From Diphasiastrum complanatum (Eukaryota; Streptophyta; Lycopodiopsida; Lycopodiales; Lycopodiaceae), in contig CM055103.1 in assembly GCA_029204225.1 (NCBI GenBank), forward strand, positions 52,357,145-52,421,144: DNA of 64,000 nucleotides, read 5' to 3'. Positions 1-13,041 of this stretch are shown one piece after another. The notes beneath the pieces are model-generated. The model made no database searches. It saw nothing but the letters and a program-made list of their open reading frames with translations, and was not told where the DNA came from. Position 1 is the stretch's first letter; every line of letters begins with the position of its first letter. A program made the position numbers and the translations under genes.

Positions 1-739
1 AAGAAATGATAACTTATGCTTGTAGATCAATGCAATTTTGACTATTTTGTTGATGATCCTTAATCAAATGTTGTCAAACTAGGCAGCCTTGGTAAGCCAA
101 TAGGTGCTTTATTGGATTGTGTACTTGCGTTTAGGAAGTCCTTTTGGAAACATGGTAAGCTAACACAATGCAGTAAAAAGACTTTATCTTATAGTCTATG
201 TATGCCAATCACTCTCAATCTTATCCTTGTATTCTCAATAGCTTGTTAGATTTTATTTTGAAACAAGCTCATTATATGGTACGTTTTGGGAATTTCTCTA
301 TAGGACTAACTAATATTGGTTCTATTTTTGAGTCCTTTTATTGACTTTTAAACAATTGTTTTGGAGGAACATAAATTTTGTCAAGTATTTTCTTACAATT
401 TCACAATTAATTATGATGTTGGAACATTGTCCAAGTTTCTAGTTGTTCTAGATATTTGTACTAGATCTCATGGGTCATAAGTTGCCCTTTTAACCGACCA
501 TTAAGTGAAAATTTGATGCATTCATCAAGTTCTCATGACTTCGGCCAACTTTTAAGCACTTTTGTGTACATGGTGTATGTGGTTGTTTCTCTCCATCTTT
601 CCTTAAAATAAGGTTTTTACTTTATTTTCCTTCTTAGCCAATGTCTTGCAAATTTTCTAGTGATTCAGGGTTGAATGAACTATTCTATCAACTTGAGAAG
701 GCCTATAAATAAACCTAATTCTCAAATTTACGTTTGCAG
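1..739. other. AT-rich sequence before the first recognisable exon
   Basis: No callose synthase exon, RNA gene or repeat could be recognised here. Because an exon begins at 740 straight after a TTTGCAG acceptor and in mid-codon, this stretch is inferred to be the end of an upstream intron. The 5' exons of the gene lie outside the window. Confidence 0.5.
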
Positions 740-1873
740 TGTTTCATCTTTAGCTTGGTTCATGTCAAATCAAGAGATGAGTTTTGTTACTATTGGACAA
801 AGAGTACTTGCGGATCCACTGAAGTATGTCTCTCTTTCTTTCAACTACTCCAAATAGTATTATCAAAGAATGCTTGATCATTGAAATCACAAGGTTACAT
901 ACTTATTTGATGCATTGGAACAAATTTGGTTGTCGTCTAAGAATGTTAACTTTCTCTGTGAATCATGTAAGAATGCACTAGTTTGGACAAGTGAAGTTGT
1001 CTATTGATAGAATCTTTTGACAAGTACTCAAATTTACCTGCATCTATAATTTTCCTCTAGCCAAACCATAAGACCTAAGATGTAGCAATCCCAATGTTAA
1101 AAGGCTTCGTGGTTGAGTGTCGATGCAGCAAGTGATTGATAGTGGAGCATGAGAAACAAATATATGGTATGGCAAAGAGACATAGCATGTCCACATGGCT
1201 GATCATGACCACAAGAGTATGAAACAATAGATAGGATGTTTGTGTTCATAAGTTGGGAAATTATGCATTTGATATACTCAACAAAATTGGTCCAACTTTC
1301 AATGTATCCAAACAAGCAATACTCCCTAGAAGTTGGTTTTGATGAAGAAAGTTTTATGGTACCTTTAGGATCACCTTTTCGAACCATGTTCAAATTAGGT
1401 TTGAATCCGGAAAGAATCGGCTTCTCCAAATTCGAATCGATGAACCGGTTTTAGGGTTTTTTTTTTCCCCCACTCTCCCTTTATTTCTACCCTTCGATTA
1501 TGTCAAAACCAAGTGCTTTCCTAGTGTTAATAGGTAACATGTAGATTATAATTGTGATTAATCAACACTGAAATTCGAATGCTGATGTGGAACTTTCCAA
1601 CTCCCGAGTCTTGTTACCTAACAATACTTGTCATTTGTTGTTTAGGGTTCTTGATCTATCTATTGCCTGCAGTTTTAGCTATGATCTATCTGATATCATG
1701 ATTGACATCAACTAGTAGCTACCAACTTCCATACATTACTAGAAATATTGATCATTGTTACTCTTCACTCAAAACATTAATGTCACACCATACATATTAC
1801 AATGTACAATGTACATGGCTTGTTACTAGTAGAATAGCAAACCTACAAAAACTCTCAAAAAAACCCTCAAGGC

Positions 1874-1904
<31 letters not shown>

Positions 1905-3505
1905 CGATTTTTGGATTTCCTAGTCTTTTCCGGGTCATTTTTGGATTTCTTAGCCAATATCTAGGACGTTTTTGGATTTCCCCTAGAGATGCTTATGTTG
2001 AGAGCCTCTTTGCTACCATCGGAGAGTATTACTGATTCTAGCCAGCATCTCATTACTAGCTTCTTTCAGAAGCGGGAGCGTGATGACCTATCAAAGATGA
2101 GGCAGTCATACCGGTGAGGGCGAAGGCCCAGCGTGCTCAGCCACCACCTCTTGCCAGATCTACGCGCGCCTCTAGAGCTACAAGAGCTCCTCGATCACAA
2201 CCCACAGCTGCTATGGGTATCAGACGCTTTTTTCGAGACTGATATTTATCCTTTTACTTTCCTCAGCAGAGCAGGCGGTTAAGCTCTTGCACCTGTACCC
2301 TCTTCAGAGCTGGAGGTTAAGCTCTTGTGATTCTGCTCTTTTTATGCATTTTATGATTCTATATTGGCTATGTCTTTTCCTAGCTCAAGAGAGTTCTATT
2401 TTGTCTTTTCCATTTAGACTAGTATTTTTTATTATGTTGTCCGACATGGACAGTAATCCTACGAGACATGTACTTATTCATTCTATCTTATGTGCCCTTG
2501 GGCACTCAACAGACATTAATACATTTTCTTTCTTTCTTTCTCTCTCTCTCTCTCTCACCCCTATCCATTGCACCCATCCCTCAAAAAATCATGGGTTGAC
2601 TATTCAACAGAAAGTTGGTCACCTTGACCATTAAGTTTAGGCAATTCTACTTAAAAAAAGCTCCGATATTTAGGATGCTACACTAGTTGGATGCGTTCAT
2701 CGCCTTCCACCATTATAGAATAATTAACAGGTGGTCAAACCATCAACAAATCTTAGACTAACCACTGGATCTAAGAAATAATTGATCACCGAAGAGAAAA
2801 CACTTACGGACACAATAGGTCTTATTGTTTGACAGCTTGTTAATCTCAAAATTTGACTAACACTCTTGAATTAAGATCAATTGACAACTGAGATCAGATT
2901 GTAACGTAGTAGGATTGAAGAATACATATATTATTACTTGTATTTAAAAAGTATGTTTAGGATTGGCACCAGACATTAACTATGGGGATTTGATTGCAAG
3001 CATCTTTGTAAGAGAAGCTTCAGATTTGTTCTTTTGTAGGAGGGGTAAGCCAGCATATTGTTGATAACTTAGTAGGATGAATGTTTTAATAGTAGATTGA
3101 TAACTTTACAATTATTGCTATCCATTCTATGCTTCCGTGGATGATCTGCACAGATGTGTTAGAAAGGAGGCCTTTATTGAATGATGAGGAATTTTTGGGG
3201 ATGACAAAAGGTAGTCAAAATCAGTGATTGGGTGCTAAAGATTCATACTTCACAATTGTTTTGACAATTGTTTTTCTTCTTATGCAACAATAAAAGGACC
3301 ACATATGCTACTAAATATAGTTTGTGGATCGAGAATAGATTTCTAGTTTGCAAATTAGATTTCATCGGAACTGATTTAATATACAATGGCAGGGTCCGCT
3401 TCCACTACGGCCATCCGGATGTCTTTGACAGGTTATTCCACATTACTAGAGGAGGTATTAGTAAAGCATCAAAGGTCATTAACCTCAGTGAGGATATCTT
3501 TGCAG

Positions 3506-3565
<60 letters not shown>

Positions 3566-3775
3566 TGCTATTTCTCATTTCCGAAACCCTAGCATTTCAA
3601 GCTTTCCAGGGTTTGAATCACAACGATATATATAAGCTTCTAATCCAATCTGCAATTTAATTATGGGATTAAAAACACACGCATGTCATTGACCTGTGCT
3701 GGCTACATGGCCCAACAAAAACGCAAGAATCGCATTTTGTCTATCACATCATACATTAATAAAGACGTTAATAAA

Positions 3776-3854
<79 letters not shown>

Positions 3855-4218
3855 TGCCAAGATCTACAGCTAGGAACTCCAGCCGAAAATTGGCACTTGC
3901 CACCTGCACTCATCACATCCAGGAACTAGACCTAGACACAAGCTGCACCAAATTTAATTTTAGGAGTAATATTAGGCTGAGTCCGAAATGTCCTCACACA
4001 TCCTAGAGCACTTTTTTTGTTTGCAAATCCCAAAACTTATGCTCTCCACGTCCAAAAACTCTTGCACCTCTACAATCTGTATCAGAGCACAGTAGAGATC
4101 TATCTACTAGTTAGATTCTTATCAAGTAGATGTTTGTTTTTTATGCTCCTTTCAGTGTTTATCAGACTTGAGATGTACTCATTTGGTCTTATATACCTTT
4201 TGGCATTTAAGAGACATT

Positions 4219-4265
<47 letters not shown>

Positions 4266-6861
4266 GAACTCTCACTCCTGATTTTCATTTGAGAAAATTA
4301 AAAAAAACGTTCAAGATAAGGAAAAAACCTGGTTTGCTGAGCATTTGTAACCAACCAAAAATAAGTGTTTTTTTATTGATATTCTTCTACTGACAGGTTT
4401 CAATTCTACCTTACGTCGGGGAAATGTTACTCATCATGAATACATTCAAGTTGGGAAGGGAAGAGATGTGGGACTCAATCAGATCTCTCTTTTTGAGGCA
4501 AAGGTTGCAAATGGAAATGGAGAACAGACCTTGAGCAGAGACATTTACAGACTTGGGCATCGTTTTGACTTTTTCCGGATGATGTCTTGTTATGTGACAA
4601 CAATTGGTTTTTATTTCAACACAATGGTAACTCAAATATCATTGTCGAAGATTTGGCTATAAATGAATGTCTTATGTTCATTTCTGTTTTTTGCTCCACC
4701 AAGTTTATCGCAAGCAAGCATCCTTATATCTGGAAGCAAGTTTCAAAATGTCCATGTTTGTATTGATCTGAAGTACTTTCTTTATGTCATCTGTGGTGTG
4801 AGCTTTTAAAATGGATCTGCATGACAAATTACCCCTTTGACAATAATTGATTAGGCATGATTTGTGTGTGATTGTGCAGCTTGTAGTTCTCACTGTCTAT
4901 GTTTTCCTTTATGGGAGATTGTACATGGCTCTGAGTGGGCTTGAGAAGTCCTTGCTTAATCAGGCAAAACTCAAGAAAGATTTGTCCCTCCAGGCAGCTT
5001 TGGCTTCTCAGTCATTGGTGCAATTGGGCCTGCTGATGGCCTTGCCCATGGTGATGGAGATTGGCCTTGAAAGAGGCTTTCGGACCGCTCTTAGTGATTT
5101 AATTGTCATGCAGCTACAACTTGCTTCTGTCTTCTTTACTTTTTCTCTGGGAACAAAGACCCATTTCTATGGTCGGACTATACTTCATGGAGGGGCCAAG
5201 TATAGGCCAACGGGGAGAGGATTTGTTGTCCGGCATGAAAAGTTTGCTGAGAATTACCGTTTGTACTCTAGGAGTCACTTTACTAAAGGATTTGAAATTG
5301 CAATCCTACTCATTGTGTATAATGTATATGGAATAGCCCACAGTCATGCCATCCCTTATCTGTTGATCACTTTCTCAATGTGGTTTTTAGTTGGGACATG
5401 GCTATTTGCACCTTTCCTGTTCAACCCCTCAGGCTTTGAATGGCAAAAGATTGTTGAGGATTGGGAGGATTGGAATAAATGGATATACAGCAAGGGGAGA
5501 ATTGGAGTTCCTGCAAACAAAAGTTGGGAATCTTGGTGGGAAGTTGAGCAAGAACATCTTAAGTACACAGGAGTTCGTGGTCGAATACTAGAAATCCTGC
5601 TGTCTATGAGATTCTTTATTTACCAGTACGGCCTTGTGTATCATTTGCATATCACTCACCATCATAAAAGCTTGTCGGTGAGCACCTAGCGCCTTTGCAT
5701 GTTTAATGTTCTACTACTTAACTGAAGTGATCTTGTAGTTCTCTAGTATGCTTCTAATACTAGACAAGGCTGGCAAGAACACAGTGCCAGCATGAAATCT
5801 TTTTCTCACCATAAATGTCTGTTTCTGCACAGATATATGGGCTCTCATGGCTGGTGATTGTTGCTGTCCTTGGTATTGTTAAGGTAAAAATTTCTTTTAC
5901 TAGTTTTTGTTTCACGCTTGGTTTGAAGTTGTGTTATCAACCCATCAAGCAAGGTTTCCAAGCTGAGAAGTTGATATGAAGATTTTGAGAGTAAGCAGGG
6001 ATTCTTGGCCAGTTCTTATCGAGTGTGCACCTTGATTTTTTATCATGAAATTTAACTGGCCTGAATGATCGATAACTTTTCCCTGGAAAACTTGGCAGAC
6101 AATATCTGCTGGAAGACAGAGATTCAAGAAAGATTTACAGCTCATGTTCAGATTGCTGAAAGGACTATTGTTCATTGGCTTTGTGGCAATCATTATTTTA
6201 CTGTTTAGATTTGCGAACCTTACAGTGGGGGATCTTTTTGTAAGCATCCTTGCCTTCATGCCCACAGGTTGGGGGCTACTCCAGGTACGATAAACTATCC
6301 TGCCTTGCACTACCACAGACTGACTTATCATTCTTTGTTTGGCCACTGCTCCTGACTTTATTTTTCTAATGTCAAATCCTTGCTCACAGCAATCTCCTTT
6401 CACATTTTTCAAAAGACATTCATCAGTTTACATGGGATAAACTTCCTGCCATAAAACACTTGCTAAAAACTCTTCTTTACTAGCTACTGCTTAGATATCT
6501 CAACTTCTTGACCTCACTAAGGAGCAGGCTGACTTGTATCAAATTTTCCAGGCACTGATGATGCGAGTTGTGTTTGTAGCATATAGCCATGAGCTGCATG
6601 ATGGTTTGACTGCTTCATATGTTCTCGACGATTGTATAAAGATTAATATAGAACGCCTTTGTTGTTTTCGTCTTCGGGTCTTATTTTATACTCATTTTTT
6701 ATCTATTCGTATTGTGTGCAAAGCCTGAATCTCACACAATCAACAATTCATTTTTCACATCTCAAAAGCTACCTCATCTTTACAGAAAAAAGTTTTAGTT
6801 CAATTCAGATGTGAAGGCTCAAGATTTCACAATACATCTCCTCATGAAGGTGTCAATTGAA

Positions 6862-6911
<50 letters not shown>

Positions 6912-9900
6912 TAGGTCCCGCGGTACTGGGTACCGCGGATCCCGGTACCGCGGGACCATACTGGTACCGCGGTACCATGATGGTACCGCGGTACCACAAT
7001 ATAATAATATATTTATTATTTAATATTTTTTTTAATTTTTTTTTACCTAAACCTACCCGCCCCCCTCGCATTTCCTCTGAAATTTTTTTGAGCCCTCTCC
7101 GCCCTGCCATCGCTGCTGGTTTTTCTTGCCTGCCTTTGATTCCTTGCGTCGCCCATCGCCCACGCAACGCCCTGCCTTGCATCTGATTTCCTTTGCCCTG
7201 CATTCGCCCATTTTCAGCGTCTCTCCAACAGTGAACCCTGCTGTTTTTTTTCCAGCAATCCATCCCTCATTTCATCTGCAATGGTGCAATCCGACCTTTC
7301 CGGTCTGTGGGACGAGGTAGACATTGTCAGGCGGGTTGCCGACAAGGCCAACAAGACCGGTCAGAAGATCGTGCGCTGCCGATACTGTCTCGTCGAGTTT
7401 GCTGCATCCCTCACTCGCCTTAAAGGCCATCTGCTCGGTGCACGCGCCAAAAATGGTGCCACCTTGAATGCTGCCCCTTGTGGCAGCATGACCGTCCCCG
7501 ACAGGCAGCGACTACTGGACACCTACGGGCCGCGGCTCGTGGCAGGGGAGAACACCATTTCGGAGGGCATTCTCCGATTTTGCACCGCTCCTTATGTGAC
7601 TAACCCAGAGTTGCTGCCTGCTTGGCTGGCACGCACGAGGAGAGGGAGTGCATCCTCCTCTGGTCCCTTTGCCCCTCAGACAGCTCTGCCTCATGCACCC
7701 CCATCTGCTCAGATTCCGGTGGATCCCGTCCCATCGCGTCCGACAGTTGCCACTGCGGTTCCACCACCACCCACTGTTGCTCGCACTCCACCAGTCTACG
7801 ACTTTCTCATGGACTCTCCGCCACCCGAGCAGGCCCAGGATGGTACTGGGCGGGCCTTCAAGGATGTGGAAGAGATCCCTTCTTCCTTCCCTTCCCATCC
7901 GGATGACCTCCTCAGCCAGCAGTTTTCGTACCCCATGCCAGATGTTGCCCCTCCACCAGTGCACCCCACCTATGCTGCTGCACCCATCCCTGCCAGTGCA
8001 TCCCACTCTCCCCATTCCACGTCTACAGCCGATGCATCCACCAGCGCCCAGCCTGTCGCGTCATCGTCCATTCCCGTCACGGTTGGTGCACCGTGCTGGA
8101 GGTCCACCACCCGTCGTCCACCAGGGAGAGCCCTCGTGCAGCAGACCATTCGCGGCGCGCATCAGCCGCACATGGACAGAGAGGCCACACAGGCCGTGGC
8201 CAGTCTGGTTTACGAGCTGAACCTGCCCTTTGCCATCACCGACTCTGAGCCCTTCAGAAGGGCCTTCCGCCTTGCACAGTCTGTCAGCCCTAGCTGGAGA
8301 GTCCCTAGTTCAGAGGTTGTCCGCACACACATGCTGAGGGATAGGGTCGAGTCCTTGTCTAGAGAGATGGAGCCTCTGCGTCGGCACTGGGCCACTTACG
8401 GTTGCAGCATCATGTCCGATGGCTGGACTGATGTCAGGAGGAGGCCGATCCTCAACATACTGGTCTCCAGCTGCATGGGCACACAGTTTTTGAGGGCAGT
8501 GGATTGCAGCAGGGGGGGGAGAGTCATATCTGCAGAGTTCATGTTTGATGTCATCAGGTCTTCCATCCTAGCCATAGGCCCACAGCATGTCGTCACGGTG
8601 GTGACGGACAATGCCACGAACTGCATTCAGATGGGTGTACTGCTAGAGGCCGAGTTCCCTCATATTGTTCATACCCCCTGTGCAGCCCACGGCATAGACC
8701 TTTTGATGGGGGACATTGGAGCACTTCCCTGGGTTAGAGCCATCGTCCGGGAGGCCCTCTTCCTGGTGACTTTTGTCACCAGAAAGAGGCGTGTTCTTGC
8801 CATGTTCCGGGTGTTTAGCCATCTGGACCTCCGTAAGCCAGCCCCCACGCGCTTTGCATTCGACTTGGTGGTCATCGACCGTTTGATCAGGTGCAGGGCC
8901 CAGCTTCTACAGATGGTTGCCAGTGATCTTTGGGGTGCCAGTACATTTCCGCACACTGAGGATGGGGAGCACTTTTCTTCCACGGTGAGGGGAGACCAGT
9001 TCTGGAGGGATGCACAGACATTGTCAGGACTGCTTCGACCACTCTACATTGTGCTCCGCATGGCTGACAGCGAGGGGTCGACACTTGGACTGGTGTATGA
9101 GCTCATGGACCGGATTGGACAGTTCCTGCAGCTGCCCATCTTGCAGCCAGAGAGGTAAGCGGTACAGTGTTGCAATTGACCTTTATCTTTTCAGTACTTG
9201 CTAGTTTGTTTTTCTGTCAATGTTAAGCTTTTTGGGAGGATGAGGATGACGAGTCTTCCCCCTCGGATACACAGCCCATGCCAGTTCCAGACAGGCAGAG
9301 ATATCGGCTGCGAGAGTCAGCTCGGGGCCCTGAGTTGTCTCCAGAGCATTCGTCTGAGTCAGAGCCAGAGCATTGATTGTGGCTCTATTGTTTTAGTTTC
9401 AGTAGTTTGTCTCTAGCAGTCGGTCTACCATTGTACTCAGATGATTTTTCACATTATATACAGTGTTTGGCCTACATTATTTGCTGCACATTGTGCGTAT
9501 GTCGCTCTGTACATGTGATGCTTTATTTTATGTTGAAGAATTCTATGTGCGTGTGTGAATCCTATTTTCATTTAATTTCGTTTGAAGTGAATGCTAGCTT
9601 CACATATATGCACCTACATCATGAGCACAGCAATCACCCCTACACCCCAAACGACATTGAATAAACACATGTAATACATCTGCATTTAAAAAAATTACAA
9701 ACATTGCATCTTACGTGACCAGGCTCGCGTTGCACAAAAAACAACTATGTATATATTCAACCGTTGTATCAGGATAACATCACATATACTGTCATTTTTT
9801 TAAGCAGCCATCTAGTTATTTGCTGCACCATAAACTGCCGAAAACTACATAGCAACAGTCCGCCACATACGGGTGGACCTCATCTATTCTAAACATCCCT

Positions 9901-12900
9901 CACTGATCCTCCACCGACTCCTCGCCCTCGTCTGGTGCATTGTTTTGTCGCTCTTGCTCTGCCTCCCGGTTAGCCCGAGCTGCCTCCTGGTTAGCCCGAC
10001 GTCTGGCAGCCCTTTCCCTGACCATGATGAGCTGCCGTCGTGTGAAATTCATTCCGATCTGCTCATCCAGATCCAGCTCGACAGCGGGGACAGGATCCAC
10101 AGCGGTTCCGGATTTCTCTGTCGAGTCTGTCGCAGCATCTCTCGGATATCTGCCTCTTGCTTCCGATGCCTCTCGTTGTGCCTTCGGATATCTTCCTCAA
10201 GCTTTCTCCTGGCTTCGCCCTCGGGCTTCGGTGGTATTCGCTCAGCCATCTCGATCGACCTTCTCCTCACAGCACCCTGATCCTTGAACACCCTCTCACA
10301 GCACCCTGGCTCTCAAACAGCCTCTCACAGCCTGTCACCGGCTCTCGCTTGCTCTCTCACTGTCTATCACTAGCCCTCTCACAGCCTCTGAAAATGCCGA
10401 CCACAATGGCATTGTGAGTGCCTATTTATCCCCACAGCCTGATCGGCCATGTGGATCCCCATCATCCCTCCATGTGCCTCCGTACCTGCCCCCATGTGAT
10501 GCTCGCCCCCTGTGTTGGTCTCCCATTGGGCCCATGGTCTGCTCACCCACAATGCCCATGTGCCTCTGTACTTGCCCCCATGTGATGCTACCCCCCTGTG
10601 TTGGTCTCCCATTGGCCCCTCGGTCTGCTCACTCGCAGTGCCCATGTGCCATTGCAACAGTCCCCTGCATCATGTACTGTACCCTCTTTTTTTACACCCA
10701 GAACCCCCTCTTTTTACTTTTTTTTGTCCTTTTTTGGTAGTTAATATGCAAAAAAAAATTACTAAAAATATATTAAAAAGTAAAAAAAAATATTAAAAAT
10801 GGTACCGCCCTGGTACCGCGGATCCCAGGGCGGTACCGTACCGGCGGTACCACTGATATGGTACCGGCGGTACCATACCAGCGGTACCAGAGGGTACTAT
10901 GATATATATATATATATATAGAGATCATAGGACCCGCGGATCCCGGTACTGCGGGACCATACTGTTACCGTGGTACCATGATGGTACCACGGTACCACAA
11001 TATATTAAATTATTTATTATTTTTTATTTAAATTTTTTTTTTTGACCTAAACCTACCCGCCCCCTCTGAAATTTTTTTGCACCCTCTCCGCCCTGCCATC
11101 GCTGCTGTCAAAGTGCAAGATCCTTCTAACATTCAATCTCCATATACAAGAAGAAGAAAAAGAGGAAGAAGAAGAAGAGGGAGAGGGTTAGGCGCCCTCA
11201 AGGAGAGAGAGTAGTAGCAATGCTTGAAAGGGAATGAATTACAAATGAACAAAGAGTACATATAAATAGGCCTTCCAAGGGCCTAGACTCTTCCAAACTC
11301 TAAGTTCTAGAACCTTCCAAGACCCACTACTAATTATAGGGCACCCCCAAAAGTCAAGATAGGGTCCCTTAACATAATTAGACTTTATTTGGACCCACAA
11401 ATTACTACTGGACCAAAATTGGGTCCAACTCAACTAAAACTGACTTAACATGGTCTAAATAATAAACCTGACCCATGGTTACACAAGTCTCGACCTTTTG
11501 GGTCAAAGTAACCCATGAGAAACTATCATTATCATTTATTACTTCTAACACCCTCCGTAAATGATAATGTAAAAAACATAACATGACATGAAGTATGAAA
11601 AATTGCAACAAAAATGCAAAGTGTTGCATGCTGCCCAAAACTCCATGTAGCCGAAAAAGAAAAGATGTAGCTTGCTGTCCAAGCTTAATGCCGCCAAAAA
11701 AAAACTTCAGCTTGAAGTAGTCGAAGTAGCCAAAATCCCAGCCCCAATCATGCCCGATGTAGACATTACATAACAACAGTCAGCCACATACGGCTAGACC
11801 CCATCTATGCTAAACATTCCTATGGATCCTCCACTGACTCCTCGCCCTCGTCAGGAGCATTGTTATGTCGCTCTCACTCTGCCTCCCGGTTAGCCCGAGC
11901 TGCCTCCTGGTCAGCCCGACGGCGGGAAGCCCTTTCCCTGACCATGATGAGCTGCCGTCGTGTGAAGTTCATTCCGATCTGCTCATCCAAATCCAGCTCG
12001 ACAGCGGGGGCGGGGTCCACAGCGGGGGCGGGGATCTGCAGCTCTGGGTGTCTCTGCCGAGTCCCTCATAGCATCTCTGCAATGTCTGCCTCTTGCTTCC
12101 GATGCCTTTCGTTGTGCCTTCGGACATCTTCCTTGAGCTTCCTCCTGGCTTCGCCCTCAGGCCTTGGTGGTATGCGCTCCGCCATCTCACGACACCCTGT
12201 TGCTCGAAATGACCCTCACAGCCTCTCACAGCCTCTAAATGGCTCTCACTGGCTCTCTCATAGCCTCTCACTCGGTCTGTGACACAGCCTCTCACAATGC
12301 CTCTCTCTCACAGCCTCTCACTGGCTCTCTCTCACAACCTCTCACAGCCTCTCACTGGCTCTCTCACTGTCTCGTGAGTGCCTATTTAACCCCACAACCT
12401 GTTTTCCAATTTGCTTTTGTTGATGATCCCATGTGCTACTGTACCTCTCCCATGTATTGCTCCCCCACATGCTGCAGTCCGATTGGGTCCATGGTCTGCT
12501 CCTCCACAATGCCCATGTGACGGTGTACCTGTCCGGATGTATTGCTCCCCTACATGCTGCACTCCGATTGGGTCCATGGTCTGCTCCTCCACAGTGCCCA
12601 TGTGCTACTGTACCTGCCCCATGTATTGCTCCCCCACATGCTGCACTCCGATTGGGTCCGTGGTCTGCTCCACCCCAATGCCCATGTGACAGTGTACCTG
12701 TCCGGATTTGCTGCCCCCCCACATGCTGCACTCCCATTGACCACCAGGTCTGCTCTCCCACTGTGCCCCCAGTACAGTCCCCCTGTACAGTAACATCTTT
12801 TTTCTAAACCGTAGCCCTTTTTTTTTCTGAATTTTTTACCTAGTTTTAGCCTGTTAAAAGGGTTTTTTATTTTTATTTTTTAAAAAATAATAAAAAATAT

Positions 12901-13009
12901 TATTTTTGTGGTGCCGCCCTGGTACCGCTGGTCTGAGGGCGGCACCATAACCGCGGTACCACCATTATGGTACCGCGGTACCATAATGGCGGTACCACGT
13001 GCCACTATG

Positions 13010-13041
<32 letters not shown>

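Larger units (their letters stand above)
3506..4396. other. Callose synthase intron dominated by microsatellites
   Basis: The intron runs from GCAG|GTTCTC to TGACAG|GT. Three long dinucleotide arrays occupy roughly a fifth of it, and the first begins two bases after the donor GT. No other feature was seen. Confidence 0.7.
6910..10901 (+). mobile_element. hAT-like DNA transposon, copy 1 (3,992 bp)
   Basis: The element starts CATAGGTCCC and ends GGGTACTATG, so its outermost five bases (CATAG/CTATG) are inverted. Both ends are packed with palindromic GGTACCGC-type words. Inside are a DUF659/hAT transposase frame on the + strand and a small antisense frame at 9900-10249, then a short tandem repeat and an A/T-rich stretch. 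Base composition is clearly more GC-rich than the surrounding intron, in keeping with recent arrival. It sits head-to-tail with copy 2, only 24 AT-rich bases away. The transposase lacks the usual C-terminal dimerisation region, so this copy may not be autonomous. Confidence 0.8.
10926..13009 (+). mobile_element. hAT copy 2, non-autonomous deletion derivative (2,084 bp)
   Basis: It starts CATAGGACCC and ends GTGCCACTATG inside AT arrays. The left 180 bp match copy 1 from its terminus to about 7115, and the right 1.25 kb match copy 1 from about 9840 to the end. Everything between (the whole transposase) is missing and replaced by an unrelated 0.65-kb piece containing a retrotransposon LTR. The element keeps both palindromic ends, the antisense frame (with two stops) and an expanded tandem repeat. 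It could move only with transposase supplied by another copy. Confidence 0.8.

Noticed and set aside
3268-3929. Open frames with (SL)n or (TH)n peptides
   Set aside because: Produced by the TC and AC microsatellites; the true exon is 3393-3505.
6534-6728. Small frame following the callose synthase exon that ends at 6284
   Set aside because: No callose synthase similarity; the correct continuation is found at 19457, so this is intron.
6853-7263. Minus-strand frame with (IY)n tail
   Set aside because: Result of the (AT)n array and the palindromic hAT end.
7512-8220. Long alternative frames overlapping the hAT transposase
   Set aside because: Shadows of the Pro/Ser-rich GC-rich linker of the transposase; no independent motif.
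11239-11776. Minus-strand frames of 64 and 123 codons
   Set aside because: They read through the captured LTR and its 3' untranslated region.
10414-12807. Several overlapping open frames over 90 codons on both strands
   Set aside because: They lie in the CT-rich and 85-bp tandem repeats of the hAT right arms, and their periodic peptides reflect the DNA repeat.
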